From contig PAVS01000016.1 of NCBI GenBank assembly GCA_002713145.1, forward strand, positions 1 through 64,000: a stretch of DNA of 64,000 bases, read 5' to 3'. Numbering within the stretch: position 1 is the stretch's first letter; every line of letters starts with the position of its first letter. The notes under the pieces are model-generated. The model was not told where the DNA came from. It saw only the letters and a program-made list of their open reading frames with translations, and did no database searches. The position numbers and the translations under genes were made by a program. This document shows positions 35,895 to 43,479 of the stretch, piece by piece. This DNA comes from Halobacteriovoraceae bacterium. Lineage in GTDB: Bacteria; Bdellovibrionota; Bacteriovoracia; Bacteriovoracales; Bacteriovoracaceae.

Positions 35895-37172
35895 TCACAG
35901 GGTCACGAGAAAGTTTAGCCTCAACACTCTGTGTCTATTACGTTTTTTAGACCACTCACGTAAAAGTCTTAATGCGGGATAGTAATTGGACTGCTCACTG
36001 CAAAATGACTTAACTTGTTCATTATTAAAGCTGGTAGCAAATTGACGTTTGTCAATATAAGGGTTTTGGATAAAAACGATGAAGGGAAAAGCTAAGTTAT
36101 TCCCCTGTGACAACCATTCATTGAGATAATTTTGATACTCACTATAGCTGAATGTTTTAAAATCTTTATATTTAAAACACAATTGGGGCGCATTTTCTGC
36201 AGTTATTAACACCAAATTATAATCTAAATAGGCTTTATACTCTCCCACCAAATTAAGAGGCCCTATTTTTTTATGCTCTAATGCTTTTTTGAGTTTGGAG
36301 AGTTGAGCGTGAAGCTTACCTCTCTCAAGGGGTGCCAGATATTTTATCGCTCCCAAAACTTGATTCTCTAGCCCTGAATAATTGGTAGTGGAATCTGTAT
36401 TAAACAAAAGAACAGATTGCTCTTGATAATGAACCTTGAATGAAGATTGATCTTTTTCTTTGAGATGCACCCCTAACCTTCTGGCAATTTCATTATGTCT
36501 ATAAACATAATGCTTGAGATATTTGGGATGACGACCACTAAAAGCCGGGATAACTTCCTGACGTAAAAAGTTTCGTTCAAACTTGATCTGATCATTGGTT
36601 GGATCTTCAAGAAAAGGGATATCCAATATATCTGCAAACTTTTCAATTTGCGCTTTTGTGACACAGAAAAAAGGTCGTATCACTTTATGATTGACCAGGG
36701 GTATCCCTACCACTCCTTCAATGGATGAACTCTTCAAACTCTGAAGTAAAGTCCACTCAAAGCTATCATCGATATGATGAGCAAGCACAATTTTCTCAGA
36801 AGATTTCGCCCTCTCATAAAAAGCTTCATAGCGTTTTTGACGGGCCCTATATTCAAAGTTTTTATGAGGGTTCAAATCCTGAAGTTTAATGACCTCACAA
36901 GGAAGAGAGAGATGCTTGGCATAACTTTCAACCATCTGAGCTTCTCTGTCTTGCTCCACCCGGGTCCCATGGTGAATATGAATAATACGAAGCCTTAAGG
37001 AATATCCGAAGCTTTCAAGTTCGCTCATTGCCCGCACCAAGCACATGGAGTCGATGCCCCCAGAGACGGCCAAGAGTAATTCATCATCTTTTTGAAAAAG
37101 CTCATACTCAGCAATGAATTTTTCAAAGTGCTTGAGAAACTTAAAAATATAAGGATGGTATTGCTGGCCCAC
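35895..37172 (-). CDS. tilS: tRNA(Ile)-lysidine synthase
   Basis: 425 residues with the PP-loop LLAVSGGIDSMCLVRAM and the HHGTR and LAHHIDDSFE motifs. It converts C34 of the CAU-anticodon tRNA-Ile to lysidine. The start is a GTG at 37172 without an obvious ribosome site; other starts would remove part of the N-terminal helix. The C-terminal domain is short and diverged. Neighbour of ftsH as usual. Confidence 0.92.
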   Translation of the reverse strand: MGQQYHPYIFKFLKHFEKFIAEYELFQKDDELLLAVSGGIDSMCLVRAMSELESFGYSLRLRIIHIHHGTRVEQDREAQMVESYAKHLSLPCEVIKLQDLNPHKNFEYRARQKRYEAFYERAKSSEKIVLAHHIDDSFEWTLLQSLKSSSIEGVVGIPLVNHKVIRPFFCVTKAQIEKFADILDIPFLEDPTNDQIKFERNFLRQEVIPAFSGRHPKYLKHYVYRHNEIARRLGVHLKEKDQSSFKVHYQEQSVLLFNTDSTTNYSGLENQVLGAIKYLAPLERGKLHAQLSKLKKALEHKKIGPLNLVGEYKAYLDYNLVLITAENAPQLCFKYKDFKTFSYSEYQNYLNEWLSQGNNLAFPFIVFIQNPYIDKRQFATSFNNEQVKSFCSEQSNYYPALRLLREWSKKRNRHRVLRLNFLVTL

Positions 37173-37250
37173 TCTTAACAGCGGCTCGCGAGTCTATAAA
37201 ACTTCATAGATAAAGATTTACCAGAGAAAGGTTATATTATCTACTTTATA

Positions 37251-37616
37251 CTATTCACTTTGGCGCATAGGCATAGCATCAATAGTTTGGAAAAGCTCTT
37301 GCTCTCCCATCGCCTTATCACTCATCGCCTTGACTCCTCCATCGAGCCCCACCAAAAAAACTTTTTTATCTGGATGGCCAGCAATCAGTGAATGATTGGG
37401 TGTTATGGTCAAGACTTTAAGTTTTCGCTCAATAAAACCGTCTTTATTTTTATAAGCAATTTCTTTTTGATTATCGTAAATTAAATTCTCGTCAGCTTTG
37501 ACCAGTATTAAACGATGTTTCCATTGATAATCATATTTACTTTGATACATATCAGCTCCTAGCGGTGCGACCAGCATGAAAACTCCTACAAAAATAAATG
37601 ATATTATATGTCCCAT
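37251..37616 (-). CDS. DUF4174-type membrane-anchored or exported protein
   Basis: 121 residues: an N-terminal hydrophobic segment, then a thioredoxin-like small domain ending VFLVGLDGGVKAMSDKAMGE and then IDAMPMRQSE. The ending is characteristic of DUF4174, where IDaMPMRq is conserved. No Cys pair is present. It follows the phosphoesterase gene by four bases. Function unknown. Confidence 0.75.
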   Translation of the reverse strand: MGHIISFIFVGVFMLVAPLGADMYQSKYDYQWKHRLILVKADENLIYDNQKEIAYKNKDGFIERKLKVLTITPNHSLIAGHPDKKVFLVGLDGGVKAMSDKAMGEQELFQTIDAMPMRQSE

Positions 37617-37620
37617 CTTT

Positions 37621-38103
37621 TTAACTCCTAAACTTTATTTCTTCTTTTTTCTCCCAAGGACCACCGAGATAGTGGTACAAATTTAAACCTAGAATCTCTC
37701 CGCTCATCGGCTGCCAATTCTTGCTAAATTCACTACACTCTTTTTTGGCTTGTCTCGCTTCTACTTTGTTTTGCAAGGTTATATGCAAGTTTTTTTTGTG
37801 AGCATCTTGCTTGGACAGTTGGTTTAAAAAATTCCCTCTCAAAGCAAGATAAAAACTTTTAAGAGGTGGTGACTCTACTTTAACCCCAAAACCAAAACCT
37901 AAAAAAACAGGTTCCGAAAGCTCTAATTGCATCACCTTCTGCTCTCTTACCCACTCTTTCAATTGAGTCTCACATCGATCAGGAAATTGATGAAAAAGAG
38001 TGATATGAGCTTCCAGATAATTTATCTCCCTTGGAAAAAACTTATCTCGAAGCTCCGTCATCGAGCTGTGTAGCTCGTCATTCATCGCTGCGGTAACTAT
38101 CAA
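37621..38103 (-). CDS. 2H phosphoesterase, LigT/2'-5' RNA ligase-like
   Basis: 160 residues with the two HxTx motifs of the superfamily, AHITLFHQF (about residue 33) and LHITLQNK (about residue 116). Such enzymes open 2',3'-cyclic phosphates or join RNA ends through 2'-5' bonds. Its start overlaps the preceding gene by four bases. Substrate unknown. Confidence 0.8.
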   Translation of the reverse strand: MIVTAAMNDELHSSMTELRDKFFPREINYLEAHITLFHQFPDRCETQLKEWVREQKVMQLELSEPVFLGFGFGVKVESPPLKSFYLALRGNFLNQLSKQDAHKKNLHITLQNKVEARQAKKECSEFSKNWQPMSGEILGLNLYHYLGGPWEKKEEIKFRS

Positions 38104-39095
38104 GCTCTAGCAACCCATGCTCTTGCAGATCTAGCTCCCATACGTCCAAAGATAATGGAAACAATAAAACCGATCACAAAGAGAACAAAAAGAATGGCCA
38201 AGAAAGTTGAGACACCATCAGCAACTTTATCCGCTTGAGTCGCAGCCTCTTCACCAAACTCTTCCACTCGCTCTTCTAGTTGGGGAAGATTTTGTTCCAC
38301 CTGATTGGCAAGTGAGTTCAATTCACTTTTCCAATTGGAGGCAATTTGTGAAACTTCTGATTGGGATAAATCAGAATTGTTGGCCACTATTTTTTCGATC
38401 TTATCTTGAGTGAGAATACGATCCATTCGGCTTACTGAAGACTGCAGTTGATCCTTGACCACTTGCAATTCTTCTTCACGTTGATCTGGATTTCTCACGA
38501 TTGAGATGGCAGCTCTTTGCATAGTATTGGTGAGTTTATTATATTCTTCAGTTACAAGTCTTCTCACTTCAGGCGCTTGGATATTTTCAATTTCTCGCTC
38601 AATCTTTTCAAGATTCTCGATTCCGATCATCTCCCCTAAATTTGCCTCAATATCGATTTTTTCAAGACCTGCTAAGCCAGTTGAGACAGCATCTCCAGTT
38701 TTCTCAATTGCTTTGCCAGCACCACTCGCTAAATTACCTACACTTTGTGAGGTAAAACTAATATTGGCCACCGACAAAAGGGCCCAAACCAGTAAGCCGT
38801 TCATAGCTCCTGCAAAACCAGAAATGTTTTGAGAAAGCCTACCCGCAATATAAGAACCAAAACCTATAGAGATGGTAGAAAAAACAATCCACCAAATTCC
38901 AGCAGTCCAGCTGGCTGCGGTAAAATTAATTTGTTCATCAAAAGTTAAAATTGAAAGACCTAGTGCTCCTCCTAAAATCATGAGGGCAACATAGGTTACA
39001 AGTGCGATAAGGGCTCCAGCAATAGCTGAGCTCCAACTAAATGATGGTAGAATTCCTGTTTTTGCTACATGAGTAGCGGTGTTTACGTTTGCCAT
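38100..39095 (-). CDS. Membrane protein with a long central coiled-coil
   Basis: 331 residues: three or four N-terminal helices (IAGALIALVTYVALMILGGA; WTAGIWWIVFSTISIGFGSY; GLLVWALLSVANISF), a hydrophilic helical region of about 130 residues (EREIENIQAPEVRRLVTEEY), then one C-terminal helix (TFLAILFVLFVIGFIVSIIF). No enzyme motif. The layout suggests a structural or stress membrane protein. First gene of a coupled unit with the phosphoesterase. Confidence 0.65.
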   Translation of the reverse strand: MANVNTATHVAKTGILPSFSWSSAIAGALIALVTYVALMILGGALGLSILTFDEQINFTAASWTAGIWWIVFSTISIGFGSYIAGRLSQNISGFAGAMNGLLVWALLSVANISFTSQSVGNLASGAGKAIEKTGDAVSTGLAGLEKIDIEANLGEMIGIENLEKIEREIENIQAPEVRRLVTEEYNKLTNTMQRAAISIVRNPDQREEELQVVKDQLQSSVSRMDRILTQDKIEKIVANNSDLSQSEVSQIASNWKSELNSLANQVEQNLPQLEERVEEFGEEAATQADKVADGVSTFLAILFVLFVIGFIVSIIFGRMGARSARAWVARA

Positions 39096-39291
39096 TTCAT
39101 ACTCCCAGTTAAATTTTCCCTAAAAGCGTAGCAATGTCTGGGTTTTATAGAATCATCAGATGATTAAATAAATGTTATTAAATAATCAAATAACACTATG
39201 CATTTTTAAAAATAATTCTGGAGTTAAGGGTTCAAGATCGTTGACATTTTCAAGGGTTATCTCTTATTATCTCCTGCATACTTCATTTTGT

Positions 39292-39368
39292 GGCGACGTA
39301 GCTCAGTTGGTTAGAGCGTCGGATTCATATCCCGAAGGTCGGCAGTTCAACTCTGCCCGTCGCTACCA
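39292..39368 (+). tRNA. tRNA-Met (CAT)
   Basis: A full cloverleaf: acceptor GGCGACG/CGTCGCT, D-arm GCTC...GAGC, anticodon loop TTCATAT with CAT at 39326-39328, T-arm GGCAG-TTCAACT-CTGCC and encoded ACCA. The last anticodon-stem pair is an A-C mismatch. The D-arm and anticodon region resemble elongator tRNA-Met; tRNA-Ile2 (CAT, lysidine) cannot be excluded. It is the integration target of the island. Confidence 0.95.
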
Positions 39369-39371
39369 ATT
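39324..39371 (+). repeat. attL core (48-bp direct repeat, copy 1)
   Basis: Identical to 45550-45597. It comprises the tRNA 3' half from the anticodon loop (TTCATATCCCGAAGG...) through CCA plus ATT. The tRNA gene remains whole on this side. Confidence 0.95.
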
Positions 39372-39415
39372 AAATCATACACTTGACTCAACCCACATTT
39401 CCTAAAATTAAAAGA

Positions 39416-39469
39416 TGTTCAACGGATGTACAACGGCCAATGGAAGTTAACCGTTGCCACCCGAAATTA
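39416..39469. repeat. Integrase arm-type sites, left end
   Basis: TGTTCAACGG (39416-39425) and TGTACAACGG (39427-39436) have an 11-bp period. An inverted CCGTTG is at 39451 and ACCCGAAATTA at 39459-39469. The same words recur near attR. Confidence 0.65.
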
Positions 39470-39477
39470 AATTGAAT

Positions 39478-40557
39478 TTACGAACTTAAAACGAAAACAT
39501 TCGCCACTTGCTCGATGCTATCTCCCAAGAGATGCACATACTTCATAGTCGTCTGAATATCTGCATGTCCTGCAATGGATTGTACGACTTTTAAGTTTAT
39601 CCCTTGCTCAACCATCAAAGTCAGAGCTGTGTGCCTTAGATCGTGAAATCTGATCACTCGTACCCCACTCTTTTTTAGGTCTGGAAGAAAATAGCGTCCT
39701 CTAAAAGTAGCATGGCTAATTGGGGTGTGGTTCTGAGTTTGGAATATCAATTCCTCGTTCTCTTTCCCTTGAATAAAAGTTTTAAGTTCTTCCTTTAAGA
39801 TATTATTTAAAGGAACCTTTCTTATATTCTTACCCTTAGTAGTGGCAATAATCTTATCTCTAATTAAAAGTTGTCTCTCAATATTGATAAAATTTCGCTC
39901 AAAGTTTATATCTTTAACCTTTAAGCCCCATAACTCTCCGGCACGTATGCCAGTATTTAAAGCTATAAGGTAAGCGATATAAATCCACCTTCTACTCTCA
40001 GTATGTTTGTTGTTCGCATAAGATAAAAAGCTTTGTACTTCTTCTTTTTCCCAAAAGCTCATCTCGCTTCTAAATTCTTTAAGCATGCCAAAACCTGCGG
40101 CTGGGTTAAACTTAATTCTGTTATTTCTATATGAAAAATTTAGAATAACAGTCACGGTATTAGTCCATCTGTTAACAGTTGCAGCGGCTTTGCCTTGTTT
40201 TAAAAGTTTTGATCTGAGCTTGGCTAGAAAAAGATTATTAACCTCGTAAATGGGAAGTGAACCATAGCTTTTTAAGAGCTTGTCAAGAATACCTTTTGCA
40301 CGCCTAAGATGCGTAATAGTTAATTCTTGTTTTCTAATTTTAAGCCAATACTCAGCTTCACTTCTAAAGGTTAGGTTTGTAATTAATTCGTCTGCCTTAG
40401 CTGACTTTTCTTCTTTGAAGTAATCACGAATAAAGTTTTCAGCATCAATCTTTTTATCAAATCTTCGTCTTAAACGTTTAGAGTCTCGTCCTCTGGTATG
40501 GAATGAGACTTCCCATTTGATTCCACTTTTAAGTTTAATCTTTTTTGGTTTATACAT
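39478..40557 (-). CDS. Tyrosine recombinase (phage-type integrase) of the island
   Basis: 359 residues. A basic arm-binding N-terminus (GIKWEVSFHTRGRDSKRLRR), a SAM-like core-binding domain (about 70-160), then the catalytic domain with Arg in TGIRAGELWGL, Lys in ATTKGKNIRK, HDLRHTAL, AGHAD and the nucleophile in TMKYVHLL. All key residues are present, so it should be active. Its 3' end faces attL, 107 bp away. It follows the excisionase-like gene by nine bases. Confidence 0.95.
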   Translation of the reverse strand: MYKPKKIKLKSGIKWEVSFHTRGRDSKRLRRRFDKKIDAENFIRDYFKEEKSAKADELITNLTFRSEAEYWLKIRKQELTITHLRRAKGILDKLLKSYGSLPIYEVNNLFLAKLRSKLLKQGKAAATVNRWTNTVTVILNFSYRNNRIKFNPAAGFGMLKEFRSEMSFWEKEEVQSFLSYANNKHTESRRWIYIAYLIALNTGIRAGELWGLKVKDINFERNFINIERQLLIRDKIIATTKGKNIRKVPLNNILKEELKTFIQGKENEELIFQTQNHTPISHATFRGRYFLPDLKKSGVRVIRFHDLRHTALTLMVEQGINLKVVQSIAGHADIQTTMKYVHLLGDSIEQVANVFVLSS

Positions 40558-40566
40558 AGATACCTC

Positions 40567-40827
40567 CTAGTTAGAGGTAACCAAACGCTTTAAGACTTCG
40601 GTTCTAATATAAAGTGATCTATTTAGTTTTAAAAATAAATCACTGGGTATATTTCTCGTCTTGCCTCGGTATTTCCAATCATAGATGGTCTTCACTGAAA
40701 GACCTAATAGATCGGCAACTTTATGAGGCCTCATAATCTCTGGTAAATTGTCAAAGAGCATATTACCGTCAAACGATAAATCAATTTGATCATACCCTTT
40801 TTCATTTTCTTTGTATCCTAAATCCAT
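40567..40827 (-). CDS. Excisionase-like HTH protein of the island
   Basis: 86 residues. The C-terminal part is an HTH_17-type winged helix: MRPHKVADLLGLSVKTIYDW, then YIRTEVLKRLVTS. The N-terminal 30 residues are acidic. It is analogous to the gene at 991 in the left element, and both precede an integrase and follow a nested dyad element. It may control integrase expression and excision. Confidence 0.75.
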   Translation of the reverse strand: MDLGYKENEKGYDQIDLSFDGNMLFDNLPEIMRPHKVADLLGLSVKTIYDWKYRGKTRNIPSDLFLKLNRSLYIRTEVLKRLVTSN

Positions 40828-40957
40828 AAAATTCTCCCTACGAATTCTAATCCCCCAAACTCCTTTTCAATAAAATCTATTGGCCTTCCTAACCAATTAC
40901 CTTCTTAACCTTCCCTTTCTTACAAACCTAAATCTATAAAACACCTCCTCTGAACTA

Positions 40958-41094
40958 ATTAATTACCTCTAGACGACTTTAAAAATACCCAGCGCGCCCG
41001 AGAGTGACTCCATCTATCGAAACATGGTGAGAGAGAGGGAGTTACTTTTGGCGCGCGAAATTCATGAATAATAACGAGCTATTAGGTAATTAAT
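40958..41094. repeat. Nested inverted-repeat element B
   Basis: Outer ATTAATTACCT/AGGTAATTAAT (40958-40968, 41084-41094), middle GCGCGCC/GGCGCGC (40992-40998, 41050-41056), inner GTGACTCC/GGAGTTAC (41004-41011, 41038-41045). Between the inner arms it has ATCTATCGAAAC, then GGTGAGAGAGA, shared with A and C. It lies 131 bp upstream of the excisionase-like gene. Confidence 0.85.
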
Positions 41095-41256
41095 AAAAAT
41101 CTTGCTGGTACTTGCTTAACCCTCATTTAACTTCTAAAAACTGGCCTTATTTCAAAAAATTACCTCTCAAATTCACCTAAACTCTCTTTCAAAATCAAAA
41201 AATAAAACTCTCCCTTTCCATTCTAAAAATACTTAAAAATTAAAAAACTCAAACGA

Positions 41257-41359
41257 TGTAACCAAACTTCAGAATCTGTGCGATAAACTGACCTCCATCT
41301 CGAAAACTGGTAGAGAGAGGGAGGTCAATTTTCGCACAGGAAATTCCTGAATGGTTACA
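41257..41359. repeat. Nested inverted-repeat element C
   Basis: Outer TGTAACCA/TGGTTACA (41257-41264, 41352-41359) extended by TTCAG/CTGAA, middle CTGTGCG/CGCACAG (41276-41282, 41333-41339), inner TGACCTCC/GGAGGTCA (41289-41296, 41320-41327). The core ATCTCGAAAACTGGTAGAGAG matches B, while all three arm pairs differ in sequence and still pair. Confidence 0.85.
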
Positions 41360-41363
41360 ACGA

Positions 41364-41441
41364 CATACGCTATGAATAAAGTTTGTTGATTGCCAACGTT
41401 TGCGGGGTGATTTCACCACCTTTGCGTATGATTTCATGGCA
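41364..41441. repeat. Additional dyad D
   Basis: CATACGC (41364-41370) with GCGTATG (41424-41430), TGCCA/TGGCA (41391-41395, 41437-41441) and a tight GGTGA-TT-TCACC hairpin (41406-41417). It follows element C directly but lacks the shared core, so it is a different structure. Confidence 0.6.
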
Positions 41442-41507
41442 TTTTTAAATTCAATATTCACTACTCGCTCTCCTATCTTTTGCTTCTGTAATTCTAAAAA
41501 GCACCTT

Positions 41508-41635
41508 GGAACACTTCATTTATTTATTCAAAAATTCTGTCGAAAAAACGACTTCATGATCCAAATTGGATCAAATTCAAAGTTATTCATTTCTAACTAA
41601 CCGATCTCTCAAAAAGTTGGATCACTTTGGATCAC
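41508..41635. repeat. Repeat unit R1 (word TTGGATCAC)
   Basis: Order: TTGGAACAC-type opening (41506), GTCG-AAAAAA-CGAC hairpin (41539-41552), palindrome GATCCAAATTGGATC centred on 41565, then TTGGATCAC at 41617 and again at 41627. The palindrome halves and both direct repeats carry the same word. Confidence 0.85.
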
Positions 41636-41668
41636 CTCCTTTCAAGGCCTTCAACCTGAGCCGAGCAT

Positions 41669-41796
41669 GGAACATTTTGTTTGCTTCATCAAAAATTTTG
41701 CCGAAAAAACGACACGATCATCCAAATTGGATAATTTCGAAGAACTTTTTCCTGCAACCTGTTGAATGTTCGAAAATTTGGATGATTTTGGATGAT
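41669..41796. repeat. Repeat unit R2 (word TTGGATGAT)
   Basis: Same order 161 bp further on: ATGGAACAT, CCG-AAAAAA-CGA hairpin (A6 at 41704), palindrome CATCCAAATTGGATA centred on 41726, then TTGGATGAT at 41778 and 41788. The left palindrome half is the exact complement of TTGGATGAT. Confidence 0.85.
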
Positions 41797-41824
41797 AAAC
41801 AATCTCAAATCTTCAAAGCTAACT

Positions 41825-41953
41825 TGAAATAAAAGAAATGGATTTTCAAAAAATCTGGCAAAAAAGCGACATGGATTTCCAAATTGGTTAACTTTTTAAA
41901 ATTTTGCGTTGTAAGTTATTGAAGGCCCGAAAAGTTGGAGAACTTTGGAGAAA
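41825..41953. repeat. Repeat unit R3 (word TTGGAGAAC)
   Basis: Third copy 157 bp after R2: GC-AAAAAA-GC hairpin (A6 at 41860), CCAAATTGG centred on 41883, then TTGGAGAAC at 41935 and TTGGAGAAA at 41945. It is the most diverged copy and ends eight bases from the stop of the gene at 41962. Confidence 0.8.
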
Positions 41954-41961
41954 TAAATAAA

Positions 41962-42387
41962 CTACTTAGATTCTTCTATTAACACTTCTAAACTTTGTTT
42001 TATTTTCTTTTCAGATATAATTTTATCGTCTTTATCGAATAAAGTTACTGAGAAATTTATTTTGCCTATTTTATCAATTGTTAATACAGCATTCGTCAGA
42101 GGCAAGACAACCGTCCTTGAAGGTTCTTGAACATTATCAACTACAACCTCAGCAATGAGGTCATCTATAGGATCTCCACTTGCCAAAAACCTCATTTTTT
42201 TAAATTTTGATTCATCACTATTTAAATTGAAGGTAATAAAAAAAGCTAATTTTATATTGAAATTTATTTCTTTACTAGGATCTTTAACATGAAATACTAA
42301 TCTATCGAGATAAGTACCGACAAGTGTATGCTTATTTCTAATTTCTTTTCTAATATCATCACAAACTATGAAGTTTACTATTTCCAT
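41962..42387 (-). CDS. Unknown beta-rich protein, third gene of the toxin/antitoxin-like operon
   Basis: 141 residues, predicted mostly beta strand: MEIVNFIVCDDIRKEIRNKH, then TLVGTYLDRLVFHV, then KINFSVTLFDKDDKII. The opening resembles the DUF6941-type family, in which CDD/ADA is followed by a GK-TLVG turn; this cannot be verified here. It starts five bases after the MqsA-like gene, with GGAGG ten bases upstream. In toxin-antitoxin-chaperone systems the third gene is a SecB-like chaperone of similar size, but no SecB signature is seen. Confidence 0.65.
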   Translation of the reverse strand: MEIVNFIVCDDIRKEIRNKHTLVGTYLDRLVFHVKDPSKEINFNIKLAFFITFNLNSDESKFKKMRFLASGDPIDDLIAEVVVDNVQEPSRTVVLPLTNAVLTIDKIGKINFSVTLFDKDDKIISEKKIKQSLEVLIEESK

Positions 42388-42392
42388 TAAAG

Positions 42393-43019
42393 CTATGCCT
42401 CCATTTCATAATCATCGTTTAGATAACCAAACTCTGGCTCAACTTCAAAAACTCCTTCCATTGAAGCTTTATTAGTGATCGCGACAGAAGGTTTATTCCA
42501 TCTCACTGTTAATTCACCAAACTCTTTACTACTAACTATAGAGTCGACAAACAACTCAGCTCCTGTTCCATTTAGACGTGAATTCAAGATATGCCCGGCT
42601 TGCCTAACAATAATTCTTTCTGTCTTCTCTTTATTAAACTTATGAGCCGCAACATCAAATAACCACGGTAGATGATCTAAAAAACTCAAAAAGACGTATG
42701 CACCAGAACTTGCACCATCATTCTTCCATCGATTAAAAGTTCTAGGAGGAATATCAAAAACTCTTTCAATCGAAGATATCGGCCCCACTTTATCTTTCAA
42801 ACGAGAAATCAATGACTTTGTCGAGATACTTATAACATTCTTTTTTTCTTCAAGAAAGTTATTATCATTCAACAGACTCCCTTCATAAAATGATTCTCCG
42901 CAATCAGCGCATTCGAAAAAATTATCTAAAAAACTCACTTGTTCTCCATTAAAGAGCTTCTTAGAAGTTGTTTCAGAATTCGTAAATACATTCTCTGAGT
43001 TACAAAATGAACAAATCAT
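42393..43019 (-). CDS. MqsA/YgiT-like zinc-finger HTH antitoxin-type regulator
   Basis: 208 residues. The N-terminal zinc finger has CSFC and CADC about 33 residues apart. An XRE-like HTH follows (VGPISSIERVFDIPPRTFNR, then GASSGAYVFLSFLDHLP). A C-terminal extension of about 90 residues is unusual for MqsA (about 131 residues) and may contact the third gene's product. MqsA proteins bind their toxin through the zinc finger and repress through the HTH. It follows the first gene by ten bases. Confidence 0.75.
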   Translation of the reverse strand: MICSFCNSENVFTNSETTSKKLFNGEQVSFLDNFFECADCGESFYEGSLLNDNNFLEEKKNVISISTKSLISRLKDKVGPISSIERVFDIPPRTFNRWKNDGASSGAYVFLSFLDHLPWLFDVAAHKFNKEKTERIIVRQAGHILNSRLNGTGAELFVDSIVSSKEFGELTVRWNKPSVAITNKASMEGVFEVEPEFGYLNDDYEMEA

Positions 43020-43029
43020 ATATACACCC

Positions 43030-43416
43030 CTAAAGCAGTCCTGCTAATTTACTAGCCATAACATTATTAACAAATTGAGGACTATCATCTGCATGTAAAG
43101 ACTTGATAACCCACTTATTAGTCGTATTATTGAAGAAAAATGCAAAATAGCAAGGCTTAGAATCAACTATAAATTTGTATGAGTCTACTTTCAAATGAGG
43201 AACACCAGTATGGTTCTTTATCAAATCCCTGGTGCAATCAAAATGTTTCATAGAAAACTCACCATCAAAAACGAAGTCCATAATTTTATCCAATGTATCT
43301 AAGTTAAAGTCTTCTGATGCTCTAGCTGCAGCACCTCTGGTAACAGTAACTTTACTATTTCTTCCTGGTATTTCTCCACATATGCCCTTAAAAGTGTCTA
43401 AACAGTAAAATGGCAT
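43030..43416 (-). CDS. Putative toxin paired with the MqsA-like protein
   Basis: 128 residues from ATG 43416 (AAGGA ten bases upstream; a GTG at 43446 is in frame but leaves almost no leader after the operator). An N-terminal helical half with VTVTRGAAARASEDF is followed by strands SYKFIVDSKPCYFAFFF and KWVIKSLHAD, reminiscent of RelE/MqsR-type RNase folds. No family is firmly recognised. Toxin assignment rests on position before an MqsA-like gene and on size. Confidence 0.55.
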   Translation of the reverse strand: MPFYCLDTFKGICGEIPGRNSKVTVTRGAAARASEDFNLDTLDKIMDFVFDGEFSMKHFDCTRDLIKNHTGVPHLKVDSYKFIVDSKPCYFAFFFNNTTNKWVIKSLHADDSPQFVNNVMASKLAGLL

Positions 43417-43458
43417 TAACCAATCTTCCTTCAGAAATTGTAGCACCTAAGAGGCTTC

Positions 43459-43479
43459 TTTTATACGTATCGTATAAAA
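43459..43479. promoter_or_regulatory. Palindromic operator of the toxin/antitoxin-like operon
   Basis: TTTTATACG-TAT-CGTATAAAA is a perfect 9-bp inverted repeat 43 bp upstream of ATG 43416 and overlaps TATA-like -10 sequences on the minus strand. It is a good candidate for autoregulation by the MqsA-like HTH. Confidence 0.65.

Noticed and set aside
41400-41832. Two plus-strand reading frames across the structured region of the island
   Set aside because: They run through the repeat units, have no ribosome sites and composition typical of translated repeats.
41508-41953. CRISPR array or type III toxin-antitoxin RNA repeats
   Set aside because: Only three units with a period near 160 bp, with sequence varying inside the repeated part; no cas genes. 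Type III antitoxin repeats are short, precede a ToxN-like gene and are near-identical; none of that applies.
41508-41953. Integron attC sites
   Set aside because: GTTGGAT fits the GTTRRRY box, but the required partner box and L boxes are absent, the direct 10-bp repeat is not attC-like, and no integron integrase is present.
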